The notes under the pieces: model-generated
The model's database searches: none
What the model was told of the DNA's origin: nothing
The model's input: the letters and a program-made list of their open reading frames with translations, nothing else
NCBI GenBank assembly: GCA_020073365.1
Contig: JAIQFL010000001.1
Coordinates: 1-64,000 of the forward strand
Direction of reading: 5' to 3'
Length of the DNA stretch: 64,000 bases
DNA from: Terriglobia bacterium
GTDB lineage: Bacteria; Acidobacteriota; Terriglobia; Bryobacterales; Bryobacteraceae
Translations under genes and position numbers: made by a program
Part shown: positions 1 to 7,089 of the stretch, one piece after another
Numbering within the stretch: position 1 is the stretch's first letter
Layout of the letters: every line of letters starts with the position of its first letter

Positions 1-1258
1 TCTCGATGTGGCGGACGATATTCTCCAGCATGACGATCGCGTCGTCCACCACGAACCCGATCGATAGGATCAGGGCCATCATCGACAAGTTGTCGAGGCT
101 GTAGTCCAGCAGGTACATGACGGCGAAGGTTCCGATGATGGAGAACGGCAGCGCCAGGCTGGGGATAATGGTCGCGGAGATGTTTCGCAGGAAGAGGAAG
201 ATCACCATCACCACCAGGCCCAGCGTCAGAACCATGGTGAACTCCACGTCCCTGTACGACTCGCGGATGGTGTCCGAACGATCGTACAGGATATCCATGT
301 TGACCGAGGGCGGCAGTTCCGTGCGAAACACCGGCAGCAGGTTCTTGACCCCGTCCGTTACAGCCATGGTGTTGGTGCCCGGCTGGCGTTGGATGGCGAG
401 GACGATCGACCGGCTGCTGCCCTTATGCGTATAGAACCAGGACGCGGTCTTATCGTCCTCTACGCTGTCGATGATCTCGCCGAGCTCTTCCAGCCGCACG
501 GGTGACCCGCCGCGATACGCCACCACAACCGGGCGGTAAGCCGCCGCGCTCATCAGTTGTCCGCTGGCCTGGAGGGTAAAGGCGCGTTGCGGACCAATGA
601 TCGCGCCCGTGGGCAGGTTCACGTTCCAGTTCTTCAACGCGGTTTCAATCTCATTGATGCCGATCTGCCGGGAGGCCAGGGAGTGCGGGTCCATCTGCAC
701 GTGAACGGCGTATTTCTGAGCCCCCAGCACCTGCACCTGTGCAACACCCGAGATCATGGAAATGCGTTGCGCGATGCGCGTCTCGGCGTATTCGTCGAGA
801 ACCCAGAGCGGCAGCGTGGGCGACGTGAGGGCGATATACAGAATCGGCTGGTCCGCCGGGTTGACCTTGGTAAAAGTGGGCGGCGTCGGCATGCCCTGCG
901 GAAGCAGGCGCGAGGCCTGCGTGATGGCGGCCTGCACGTCCACGGCAGCGCCATCCAATTTGCGGGCGAGGTCGAATTCCAGGGTGATCTGGGTGTTGCC
1001 GAGGGAATTCGACGAAGTCATGGAACCCAGCCCGGCGATGGTGGAGAACTGGTTTTCGAGCGGCGTCGCCACGGCAGCCGCCATGGTGTCGGGGCTCGCC
1101 CCAGGCAGGCTTGCGGTCACCAGCAGGGTCGGAAGATCCACGTTCGGCAGATCGCTCACCGCCAGCGAGCGGTAGGCCACTGCTCCGAACAGCGCGATGG
1201 CTGCCATGAGCAAACTGGTGGCGATGGGCCTCTCGATGAAGGTTTGGGAAATGTTCAC
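1..1258 (-). CDS. RND efflux permease (HAE1/MdtC-like), N-terminal part
   Basis: Inner-membrane proton-driven drug efflux pump subunit of the AcrB/MdtB/MdtC type; only the first ~419 residues are inside the window, the gene runs off the left edge. The reading starts at GTG 1258 (VNISQTFIERPIATSLLMA), the usual RND start with TM1, then the porter-domain motif with ATPLENQF. Near the left edge it reaches GFVVDDAIVMLENI, the TM4 segment with the proton-relay Asp pair. It lies 3 bp after the stop of the upstream permease, with GGGAG just before the start, so the two are co-transcribed and probably translationally coupled. The two permeases are clearly homologous but differ in sequence, as MdtB and MdtC do. 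Substrate unknown. Confidence 0.93.
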   Translation of the reverse strand, partial: MNISQTFIERPIATSLLMAAIALFGAVAYRSLAVSDLPNVDLPTLLVTASLPGASPDTMAAAVATPLENQFSTIAGLGSMTSSNSLGNTQITLEFDLARKLDGAAVDVQAAITQASRLLPQGMPTPPTFTKVNPADQPILYIALTSPTLPLWVLDEYAETRIAQRISMISGVAQVQVLGAQKYAVHVQMDPHSLASRQIGINEIETALKNWNVNLPTGAIIGPQRAFTLQASGQLMSAAAYRPVVVAYRGGSPVRLEELGEIIDSVEDDKTASWFYTHKGSSRSIVLAIQRQPGTNTMAVTDGVKNLLPVFRTELPPSVNMDILYDRSDTIRESYRDVEFTMVLTLGLVVMVIFLFLRNISATIIPSLALPFSIIGTFAVMYLLDYSLDNLSMMALILSIGFVVDDAIVMLENIVRHIE

Positions 1259-1261
1259 GCG

Positions 1262-4200
1262 TCAGTCTCCCGCCTGCATCGCCGGTTCCAGGGACCTCCG
1301 AGCCTTCTTTCCCAGTGTCCATCGCTCCTTGATTGCCGCCATGTAGGTATACACCACCGGAGTCAGATAAAGGGTCATCAACTGAGAAAACGCCAGCCCG
1401 CCCACCACAGCCAGACCCAGGGGTCTGCGCGACTCGCCGCCGGCGCCGTAGCCCAGCGCGATCGGCAGGCCGCCCAGCAACGCCGCCATGGTGGTCATCA
1501 TGATGGGACGGAAGCGGATGAGGCAGCCCTCATGGATCGCCTCCGCCGGCGTTTTGTGTTCCCTGCGCTCGGCTTCCAGGGCAAAGTCGATCTGCATGAT
1601 CGCGTTCTTCTTCACAATCCCGATCAGCATGATCAGCCCCACAAACGAATAGATGCTCAGATCCACTTTGAACAGGATCAGCGTCAGCAGTGCGCCGAAG
1701 CCCGCGGAAGGCAGCCCCGAGAGAATGGTCAGGGGGTGTACGTAGCTCTCGTACAGGACGCCGAGCACGATGTACACTACCGCGATCGCCACGATCAACA
1801 GAATCCCCATGTTCTGCATGGAGTCCTGAAAAACCTTGGCCGTGCCCTGGAACGTGCCGGTGATGGTGGCGGGAAGATTGGCCTTGGCCGCGTCTTGAAT
1901 GTCGGATGTGGCTTGGCCCAGCGAAGTGCCCGGTTTGAGGGCGAACGAGATGGTAACCGACGGTAATTGGCCCGAATGCGGGATACTCTGCGGGCCGGCA
2001 TCCATTTTGAGGCTGGCCACCGCGCTGAGCGGAACCAGTTGGCCGGTGTCGCTCTTGAGATAAATCATCTTCAATCCGTCGGTGTAGGTCTGATACTGCG
2101 GCAGCATCTCCAGCAGCACCCGGTACTGGTTGGTGGGGGCATAGATGGTAGATGCAAACTGCGGGCCGAATGCGTCGTAGAGTGCGCTCGAGGTGTTGAT
2201 CCAGTTGAGATTCAGCGCCGCTGCGCGGTCGCGGTCCAGAATGATATTCACGCGCGGATTCTTGATCTGCAGGTCGCTCGATACTTCCTGCAGTCCGGGA
2301 ATGCGCGCGATGATGCGCTCTAGCTTGGGCGCCTCGGCATAGAGCTGTTCGGTATCCGGCCCGTAGAGCGTGAAATCGTAGCTGCTCTTGGACATGCGCC
2401 CGCCTACGCGGATGGCCTGGGGTATCGACATGAAGACGCGTACGCCAGGGAAGTTGGAGACCTTGGGGCGCAACCGGTTCACGATGTCCACCACGGTGGC
2501 AAGGCGTTGACGGCGCGGTTTCAGATTTACCATGACCCGGCCGGTGTTGGAGGATCCCCCATAGCCCCCCATCCCTCCCCCAGTGCTGGAGTAGAAGGTC
2601 TCGATATCCGGGTCCTGCGCAAAGACAGCGGACACCATTTGCTGGTACTTCACCATCTGGTAATACGAAGTGCCCTGCACGGCTTCCGCCTGCACGCCGA
2701 AGTTGTCGTTATCGGTGTCGGGGATGAAACCTTTGGGAACAATCACGTAGAAATAGCCCGTGGTGGCCAGTACCGCGAGAAACATGGCCAGCATCACGGG
2801 ACGATGTCTCAGCACCCACCCAAGGCTGGAACCGTAAACGTGCAGCATGCCGTCGAACACCCACTCCAGGAAGCGGTACAGAAACCCGTGCCCCTCGCGC
2901 GTGGTCTCCCGCAGGAAACGGCTGCACAGCATGGGAGTCAGGCTGATCGAGACCATGCCCGAGATCAGGATGGCGGTGCAGATGGTGACGGCGAATTCGC
3001 GGAACAAACGTCCCAGGATTCCCGACATGAACAGAATGGGAATGAAGACCGCCGCCAGCGAAAGCGTCATCGACACGATGGTGAAGCCGATCTCCTTGGA
3101 ACCCGTAAGCGCCGCGACGTAGGGCTTCTCACCCTTTTCGATATGCCGGATGATGTTCTCCAGCATGACGATGGCGTCGTCCACCACGAAGCCGATGGAC
3201 AGAATCAGCGCCATCATCGAGATGTTGTTCATGCTGAAGTTCAGCAGGTACATCACCGAGAAGGTCCCCACTACGGCGAATGGCAGCGCCATGGCGGGGA
3301 TCATAGTGGCCGAAAAGTTGCGCAGGAAGAGGAAGATCACCAGGATGACCAGCGCCAGGGTCGCGGCCATGGTGAATTGAATGTCCTGGAAAGCTTCGCG
3401 GATATTCTTGGAACGGTCGCCGCGGATAGACATGTGCACGGAGGGCGGCATTTGAGCCTGGAATACCGGCAGCAGCCGCTTGATATTGTCGGTGACCTCA
3501 ATGGTGTTGCTGCCCGGCTGGCGCATCACCTGCAAGCTTACTCCGCGGGTGCCTTCGCTGCCGTATTCGCCGCCGTAGATCTTCGAGAAATTCTTGTCGT
3601 CCTCCACGCTGTCGATCACCCGCGCCACCTGGTCCAGCCGCACCGGAGCGCCGTTACGGTAGGTGACAATCAACGGCTTGTAATCCACCGCCCGCATGAG
3701 CTGGCCGTTGACCTGGACGTTGTAGGACGTGTGGGGACCGTACAAGGTGCCGGTCGGGATATTGACGTTCCAGTTGCGCAGCGCGGATTCGACTTCGTTC
3801 AGGCCGATCTGGCGGGAAGCCAGCACGTTGGGATCGACCTGCACCCGGACGGCGTATTTGGTCGCGCCGAAAACCTGCACCTGGGCCACGCCATCCACCA
3901 TGGAGATGCGCTGCGCCACCATGGTCTCGGCGTATTCGTCCAGGTCGGACAGCCGCATGGTGGGGGAGGTCAGAAAGATGCTGATGATGCCAAAGTCGCC
4001 CGGATTAGCCTTGCGGAACGACGGTGGGGTGGGCATTCCGGGTGGCAATAACGGCATGGCGGCGGCAATGGCCGTCTCCACATCCACGGTGGCGCCATCG
4101 ATGTCGCGGCTGAGATCGAATTGCAGCGTGATGTTGCTGGATCCCTGGCCGCTGTTGGAAATCATGGAATCCAGGCCCGCGATGCTGGTGAACTGCCGCT

Positions 4201-4402
4201 CCAGCGGAGTCGCCACGGCGGAGGCCATGGTGCTGGGGTTGGCACCGGGAAGGCCGGCCGAAACCGAAATCGTGGGGTAGTCGACCTGGGGTAGATCGCT
4301 CACCGGCAGCGCCCGATACGCAATCACGCCAAACAGTGCGATGCCTGCCATGAGCAGGCTGGTCGCAATGGGCCGCCGAATGAAAGTCTCCGAAATATTC
4401 AT
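1262..4402 (-). CDS. RND efflux permease (HAE1/MdtB-like)
   Basis: Complete 1046-residue proton-coupled efflux permease, normal length for the family. It begins MNISETFIRRPIATSLLM (TM1), has the porter motif ATPLERQFTSIAGLDSM, the TM4 Asp pair in GFVVDDAIVMLEN and the second-half equivalent GIVKKNAIMQIDFALEAE near TM10. The next gene is a second permease, and the adaptor gene lies upstream on the same strand, giving the order adaptor-permease-permease known from mdtABC, where the two permeases form a mixed trimer. No outer-membrane TolC gene is visible in the window. Function as an exporter is secure at family level; the compounds pumped cannot be read from sequence. Confidence 0.95.
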   Translation of the reverse strand: MNISETFIRRPIATSLLMAGIALFGVIAYRALPVSDLPQVDYPTISVSAGLPGANPSTMASAVATPLERQFTSIAGLDSMISNSGQGSSNITLQFDLSRDIDGATVDVETAIAAAMPLLPPGMPTPPSFRKANPGDFGIISIFLTSPTMRLSDLDEYAETMVAQRISMVDGVAQVQVFGATKYAVRVQVDPNVLASRQIGLNEVESALRNWNVNIPTGTLYGPHTSYNVQVNGQLMRAVDYKPLIVTYRNGAPVRLDQVARVIDSVEDDKNFSKIYGGEYGSEGTRGVSLQVMRQPGSNTIEVTDNIKRLLPVFQAQMPPSVHMSIRGDRSKNIREAFQDIQFTMAATLALVILVIFLFLRNFSATMIPAMALPFAVVGTFSVMYLLNFSMNNISMMALILSIGFVVDDAIVMLENIIRHIEKGEKPYVAALTGSKEIGFTIVSMTLSLAAVFIPILFMSGILGRLFREFAVTICTAILISGMVSISLTPMLCSRFLRETTREGHGFLYRFLEWVFDGMLHVYGSSLGWVLRHRPVMLAMFLAVLATTGYFYVIVPKGFIPDTDNDNFGVQAEAVQGTSYYQMVKYQQMVSAVFAQDPDIETFYSSTGGGMGGYGGSSNTGRVMVNLKPRRQRLATVVDIVNRLRPKVSNFPGVRVFMSIPQAIRVGGRMSKSSYDFTLYGPDTEQLYAEAPKLERIIARIPGLQEVSSDLQIKNPRVNIILDRDRAAALNLNWINTSSALYDAFGPQFASTIYAPTNQYRVLLEMLPQYQTYTDGLKMIYLKSDTGQLVPLSAVASLKMDAGPQSIPHSGQLPSVTISFALKPGTSLGQATSDIQDAAKANLPATITGTFQGTAKVFQDSMQNMGILLIVAIAVVYIVLGVLYESYVHPLTILSGLPSAGFGALLTLILFKVDLSIYSFVGLIMLIGIVKKNAIMQIDFALEAERREHKTPAEAIHEGCLIRFRPIMMTTMAALLGGLPIALGYGAGGESRRPLGLAVVGGLAFSQLMTLYLTPVVYTYMAAIKERWTLGKKARRSLEPAMQAGD

Positions 4403-4483
4403 GCCGAGCCCCTCCGTGCCATCTTACCTAGACCACTCCCCGAGAAGCCGTGGGCAAATGGTTCAGATCGCCGGGTTGACAGA

Positions 4484-4521
4484 CGAAAGCGTGTGTCCCA
4501 CCTGTGGGGCAGACGCTTTCG
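4484..4521. repeat. Intergenic palindromic repeat (17-bp hairpin)
   Basis: Arms CGAAAGCGT (4484-4492) and ACGCTTTCG (4513-4521) extend inward with one mismatch and one G-U pair to a four-base loop. It sits in the 171-bp gap between adaptor and permease genes, so it would be transcribed inside the efflux operon. There is no T-run, so a terminator is unlikely; an mRNA-stabilising REP-like element fits better. Sequences with the same GGCAG/CTGCC and GCGAAAGC themes recur in this window. Confidence 0.7.
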
Positions 4522-4573
4522 CCTGGCAACCGATTCTTTCACGGCTTCTGAGGTTTGCGGCCCGAACATCCTG

Positions 4574-5980
4574 CTAGCTCTTGGTCTGTCCCTTGGGTCC
4601 GCCGTCCTCGCCGCCCTGCCGTCCACCGCCATCCTTCTGCCCACCGCCCCGTGGGCCACCGCCGCCGTCCCTCGGCCCGCCGCCTCGTTGCCCTCCACCG
4701 CCACCGCCCCGGCCGTCCCGTACCACCACGCGGCTTCCGGGGGCCAGACGCAACTGGCCTTCAGTGACCACTGTCTCGCCAGGCTCCAGGCCGGACTCCA
4801 CCACCATGTCCTGATCTACGCGAGCACCGGTCGTGACCGCCCGCGATTCCACCGTACGGTCTGGCTTCACCACGTAAATGAACGATCCGTTCTGTCCCGT
4901 TTGCACAGCCTCGTTCGGCACCACCACGGCATCCCTCTGGGTGGTCAACCGCAGGATGACGCGCACAAATTCTCCGGGCCACAGCTTATGATCGCTGTTG
5001 GCAAAGGTTCCCTTCAGTTTGATGGTGCCCGTGGTCATGTCCACGGCGTTGTCCACGAAGGTCAAAACACCGGTTTCCTCGCCACCCGGGTCGTCCTGTG
5101 GACGGACCCGCACCGGGAGCTTTCCCACCGCCATGTAGGTCTTGATAGCCGTCAGTTGTGCTTCCGGCACCGCAAAGGTCACGTAAATCGGCTCCACCTG
5201 GTTGATGGTCATCAGTTCCATGCTGTTCGCCATGACCACGTTCCCCAGTTTCACGGTCAGGTTGCCGGTGCGGCCGGTGATGGGCGATTTGATGCTGGTA
5301 AAGCCAAGCTGGACGCGGGCGTTCTCCACGGTGGCCCGGCTCGCGCCGATGCTCGCCTTGGCGCTCTCGATGGCGGCCTTGTCGGCGTTTACGGCTTGAG
5401 CCACGGCATCCGCATTGGCTCGCAATTGCTCGGCTTGGTCCTTGGATATGATGCCGCTCTTGAACAACTCGGCATAGCGCGTGGCTTGGGCCTCGGCGTA
5501 CTTGGCGGACGCGGCATCACGAGCCATATTCGCTTCGACCTGTCCCAGTGCGGCCTCGTCCTTCGAGAGATTGGCTTGCGCCTGGTTCAAGGCGGCGTCG
5601 AGGGGGCGGGGGTCGATGGTGAACAGTTGGTCGCCTCTCTTGACGTAATCGCCTTCGTGGAACGCGACCGTGGTCAGTTGGCCGGTGACCTGAGCCTTCA
5701 CCGAAATTGTGGAGTAGGCCTCCACGTTGCCGATCACCTGGACTTCTACCGGGACGTTCTTTTGCGAGGCCAAGGCGACCGTCACGGGAACATCGCCGCC
5801 GGCGCCTTTCCGGCCGCCGCCCTTCCCGCCGCCGCCTCCGCCCGGCGCGCCGGAGGTACTCGCTCCGGAGTTCGCGCAACCGGACAACAGCACGAGCGCC
5901 AAGCCTGTAAATGACAGAATCCAAAACCTCTTTTGGATTCTCCAAGGGCCATCACACTCGTCGTGGGGATATCTAGGCAT
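4574..5980 (-). CDS. RND periplasmic adaptor lipoprotein (MdtA/AcrA-like)
   Basis: Membrane-fusion protein that bridges the RND permease to an outer-membrane channel. Residues ~17-35 form a lipoprotein signal ending in LLSGC (Cys35), so it should be lipid-anchored in the periplasmic leaflet. Then come the first lipoyl half (VPVEVQVIGNVEAY), an Ala/Gln/Lys-rich coiled-coil hairpin (~100-190), the second lipoyl half (LGFTSIKSPITGRTG) and beta-barrel and membrane-proximal domains. After residue ~410 it ends in an unusual tail made almost entirely of Gly, Arg, Lys, Asp and Gln, about 58 residues, not expected in this family. The start used is ATG 5980; a start nearer the signal peptide cannot be excluded. 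First gene of the efflux operon. Confidence 0.93.
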   Translation of the reverse strand: MPRYPHDECDGPWRIQKRFWILSFTGLALVLLSGCANSGASTSGAPGGGGGGKGGGRKGAGGDVPVTVALASQKNVPVEVQVIGNVEAYSTISVKAQVTGQLTTVAFHEGDYVKRGDQLFTIDPRPLDAALNQAQANLSKDEAALGQVEANMARDAASAKYAEAQATRYAELFKSGIISKDQAEQLRANADAVAQAVNADKAAIESAKASIGASRATVENARVQLGFTSIKSPITGRTGNLTVKLGNVVMANSMELMTINQVEPIYVTFAVPEAQLTAIKTYMAVGKLPVRVRPQDDPGGEETGVLTFVDNAVDMTTGTIKLKGTFANSDHKLWPGEFVRVILRLTTQRDAVVVPNEAVQTGQNGSFIYVVKPDRTVESRAVTTGARVDQDMVVESGLEPGETVVTEGQLRLAPGSRVVVRDGRGGGGGGQRGGGPRDGGGGPRGGGQKDGGGRQGGEDGGPKGQTKS

Positions 5981-6009
5981 AGGACGTACATTGTACTGGC
6001 GATACGCCC

Positions 6010-6039
6010 ATTATCAAAGTTACGCACGCCCCGGCACAA
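6010..6039 (-). promoter_or_regulatory. Candidate sigma-70 promoter of the efflux operon
   Basis: On the minus strand, TTGTGC (6034-6039) and GATAAT (6010-6015) are separated by 18 bp, with the adaptor start 30 bp downstream of the -10 box. Each hexamer departs from consensus and the call rests on spacing and position alone. Confidence 0.4.
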
Positions 6040-6078
6040 TGGCTCAAAAGAGGCACAGATTTTGGAACTTTCCTGGAG

Positions 6079-6309
6079 TTAGAGCTTGGGCTTGGGTGGC
6101 GGCAACTCCCGCGCCTCCACCGTGTGGCTGAAGCCCACCCGGTTATGGGAGCCGTCGCAGAACGGCTTGTTTTCCGAGTGGCCACACCGGCAGAGGGAGA
6201 TGACCGTCCGTCCGGCGAGTCCGAAGGCGGCGCCGCTGGGATCCACAATCTCGAATTCGCCCTCGACGCGGATGGGTCCGTTGTTGAGGGCAGTAATTTT
6301 GGCAGGCAT
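6079..6309 (-). CDS. CDGSH-type iron-sulfur protein
   Basis: Small (76 aa) iron-sulfur protein. The C-terminal half carries CRCGHSENKPFCDGSH, the CxCx(n)CDGSH signature whose three Cys and one His bind a [2Fe-2S] cluster; the N-terminal half (EGEFEIVDPSG) matches the usual prokaryotic single-domain form. Such proteins are taken to act in electron transfer or cluster transfer, but the partner is not shown here. The reading frame stays open upstream to 6537, giving a 152-residue version with a hydrophilic, Lys/Arg/Pro-rich extension. I chose ATG 6309 because the family normally starts there and the extension contains a palindromic repeat; the SD is weak in either case. Confidence 0.85.
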   Translation of the reverse strand: MPAKITALNNGPIRVEGEFEIVDPSGAAFGLAGRTVISLCRCGHSENKPFCDGSHNRVGFSHTVEARELPPPKPKL

Positions 6310-6615
6310 AGGTGAGTAGGGCAGGTCCTCTCGGCCTGCCTTAACCATGCTACAGCGTATTGGCGGCGGCGTGGGGCTGCCGGCCTCGGTCGCCCCCGCC
6401 GCTATTTCAGGTGGAGTTCTTGCTCGATCCGGCTCAGCCGCGCATCCTTGCTCTTTATCGCCGCGCTCTTTATCGCCGCGCGGCTTCTTCGTCATCGCCG
6501 CGCGCAGCCCCGCCAATGCCCAGATCAAAATTCCCACTTTGATTCTGGCGCGGATTCTGATACCTTCAATAACCGTCTGGGGAAGGGACCCATCGACGGG
6601 GTCCGGGATGCGCTC
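6310..6615. other. Divergent intergenic region with 15-bp tandem duplication
   Basis: Gap of 306 bp between the CDGSH gene (minus) and the CO-dehydrogenase-like operon (plus). It holds a GGCAGG/CCTGCC hairpin (6320-6340) and a perfect 15-bp direct duplication CTCTTTATCGCCGCG (6451-6465 and 6466-6480). Both operons must be transcribed from here, but I see no convincing -35/-10 pair. The duplication length is a multiple of three and the minus frame is open across it, so an N-terminal extension of the CDGSH protein remains possible. Confidence 0.6.
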
Positions 6616-7086
6616 ATGAAACGAAAGATCTCTCTCACGATCAACGGCAAATCATACACTGACGAAGTCGAGCCTCGGCTCCTTCTGATCCACTATTTGC
6701 GCGAGGTTGCGGGCCTTACCGGCCCGCACATCGGCTGCGAAACCTCCATTTGCGGCGCCTGTACCGTCATGCTCGACGGCAGGACCGTCAAATCCTGCAC
6801 TATGTTCGCCGTCCAGGCGGACGGGAGGCAGATCCTCACCATCGAGGGGTTGGCCACCGACGGCAAGCTGGACCCCATCCAGGAAGCCTTCTGGAACGAG
6901 CACGGCCTGCAATGCGGGTTCTGCACGCCGGGAATGATCCTCACCACAAAGCAACTGCTGGCGGACCACCCCAACCCCACCGATCGGGAGATCCGTCACG
7001 GCCTGGATGGCAATCTCTGCCGCTGCACCGGATATCAGCACATCGTGAACGCGGTGAAAGCGGCCGCGGCAAAGGCAGGTGCATAA
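6616..7086 (+). CDS. [2Fe-2S] small subunit of a CO dehydrogenase/xanthine dehydrogenase-family enzyme (CoxS-like)
   Basis: 156-residue electron-transfer subunit with two [2Fe-2S] clusters. The N-terminal plant-ferredoxin-type site is [13 protein letters not shown] with a later Cys in VKSC; the C-terminal helical site is CGFCTPGM and CRCTGY. It would pass electrons from the molybdenum site of the large subunit to FAD of the medium subunit. The start is ATG 6616 ([12 protein letters not shown]); the frame is open 168 bp further upstream, but that part does not resemble the family. It lies 3 bp before the large-subunit gene. Order S-L-M-G, with no visible cofactor-insertion genes (coxDEF). Confidence 0.93.
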   Translation: MKRKISLTINGKSYTDEVEPRLLLIHYLREVAGLTGPHIGCETSICGACTVMLDGRTVKSCTMFAVQADGRQILTIEGLATDGKLDPIQEAFWNEHGLQCGFCTPGMILTTKQLLADHPNPTDREIRHGLDGNLCRCTGYQHIVNAVKAAAAKAGA

Positions 7087-7089
7087 ACC

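Noticed and set aside
557-1966. 469-codon plus-strand frame across the two permease genes
   Set aside because: Runs antisense over conserved RND sequence, has His/Arg/Gly-rich shadow composition and no domain; a product of high-GC codon structure.
2507-4051. 514-codon plus-strand frame inside the MdtB-like gene
   Set aside because: Antisense to an intact permease; no SD and no family resemblance.
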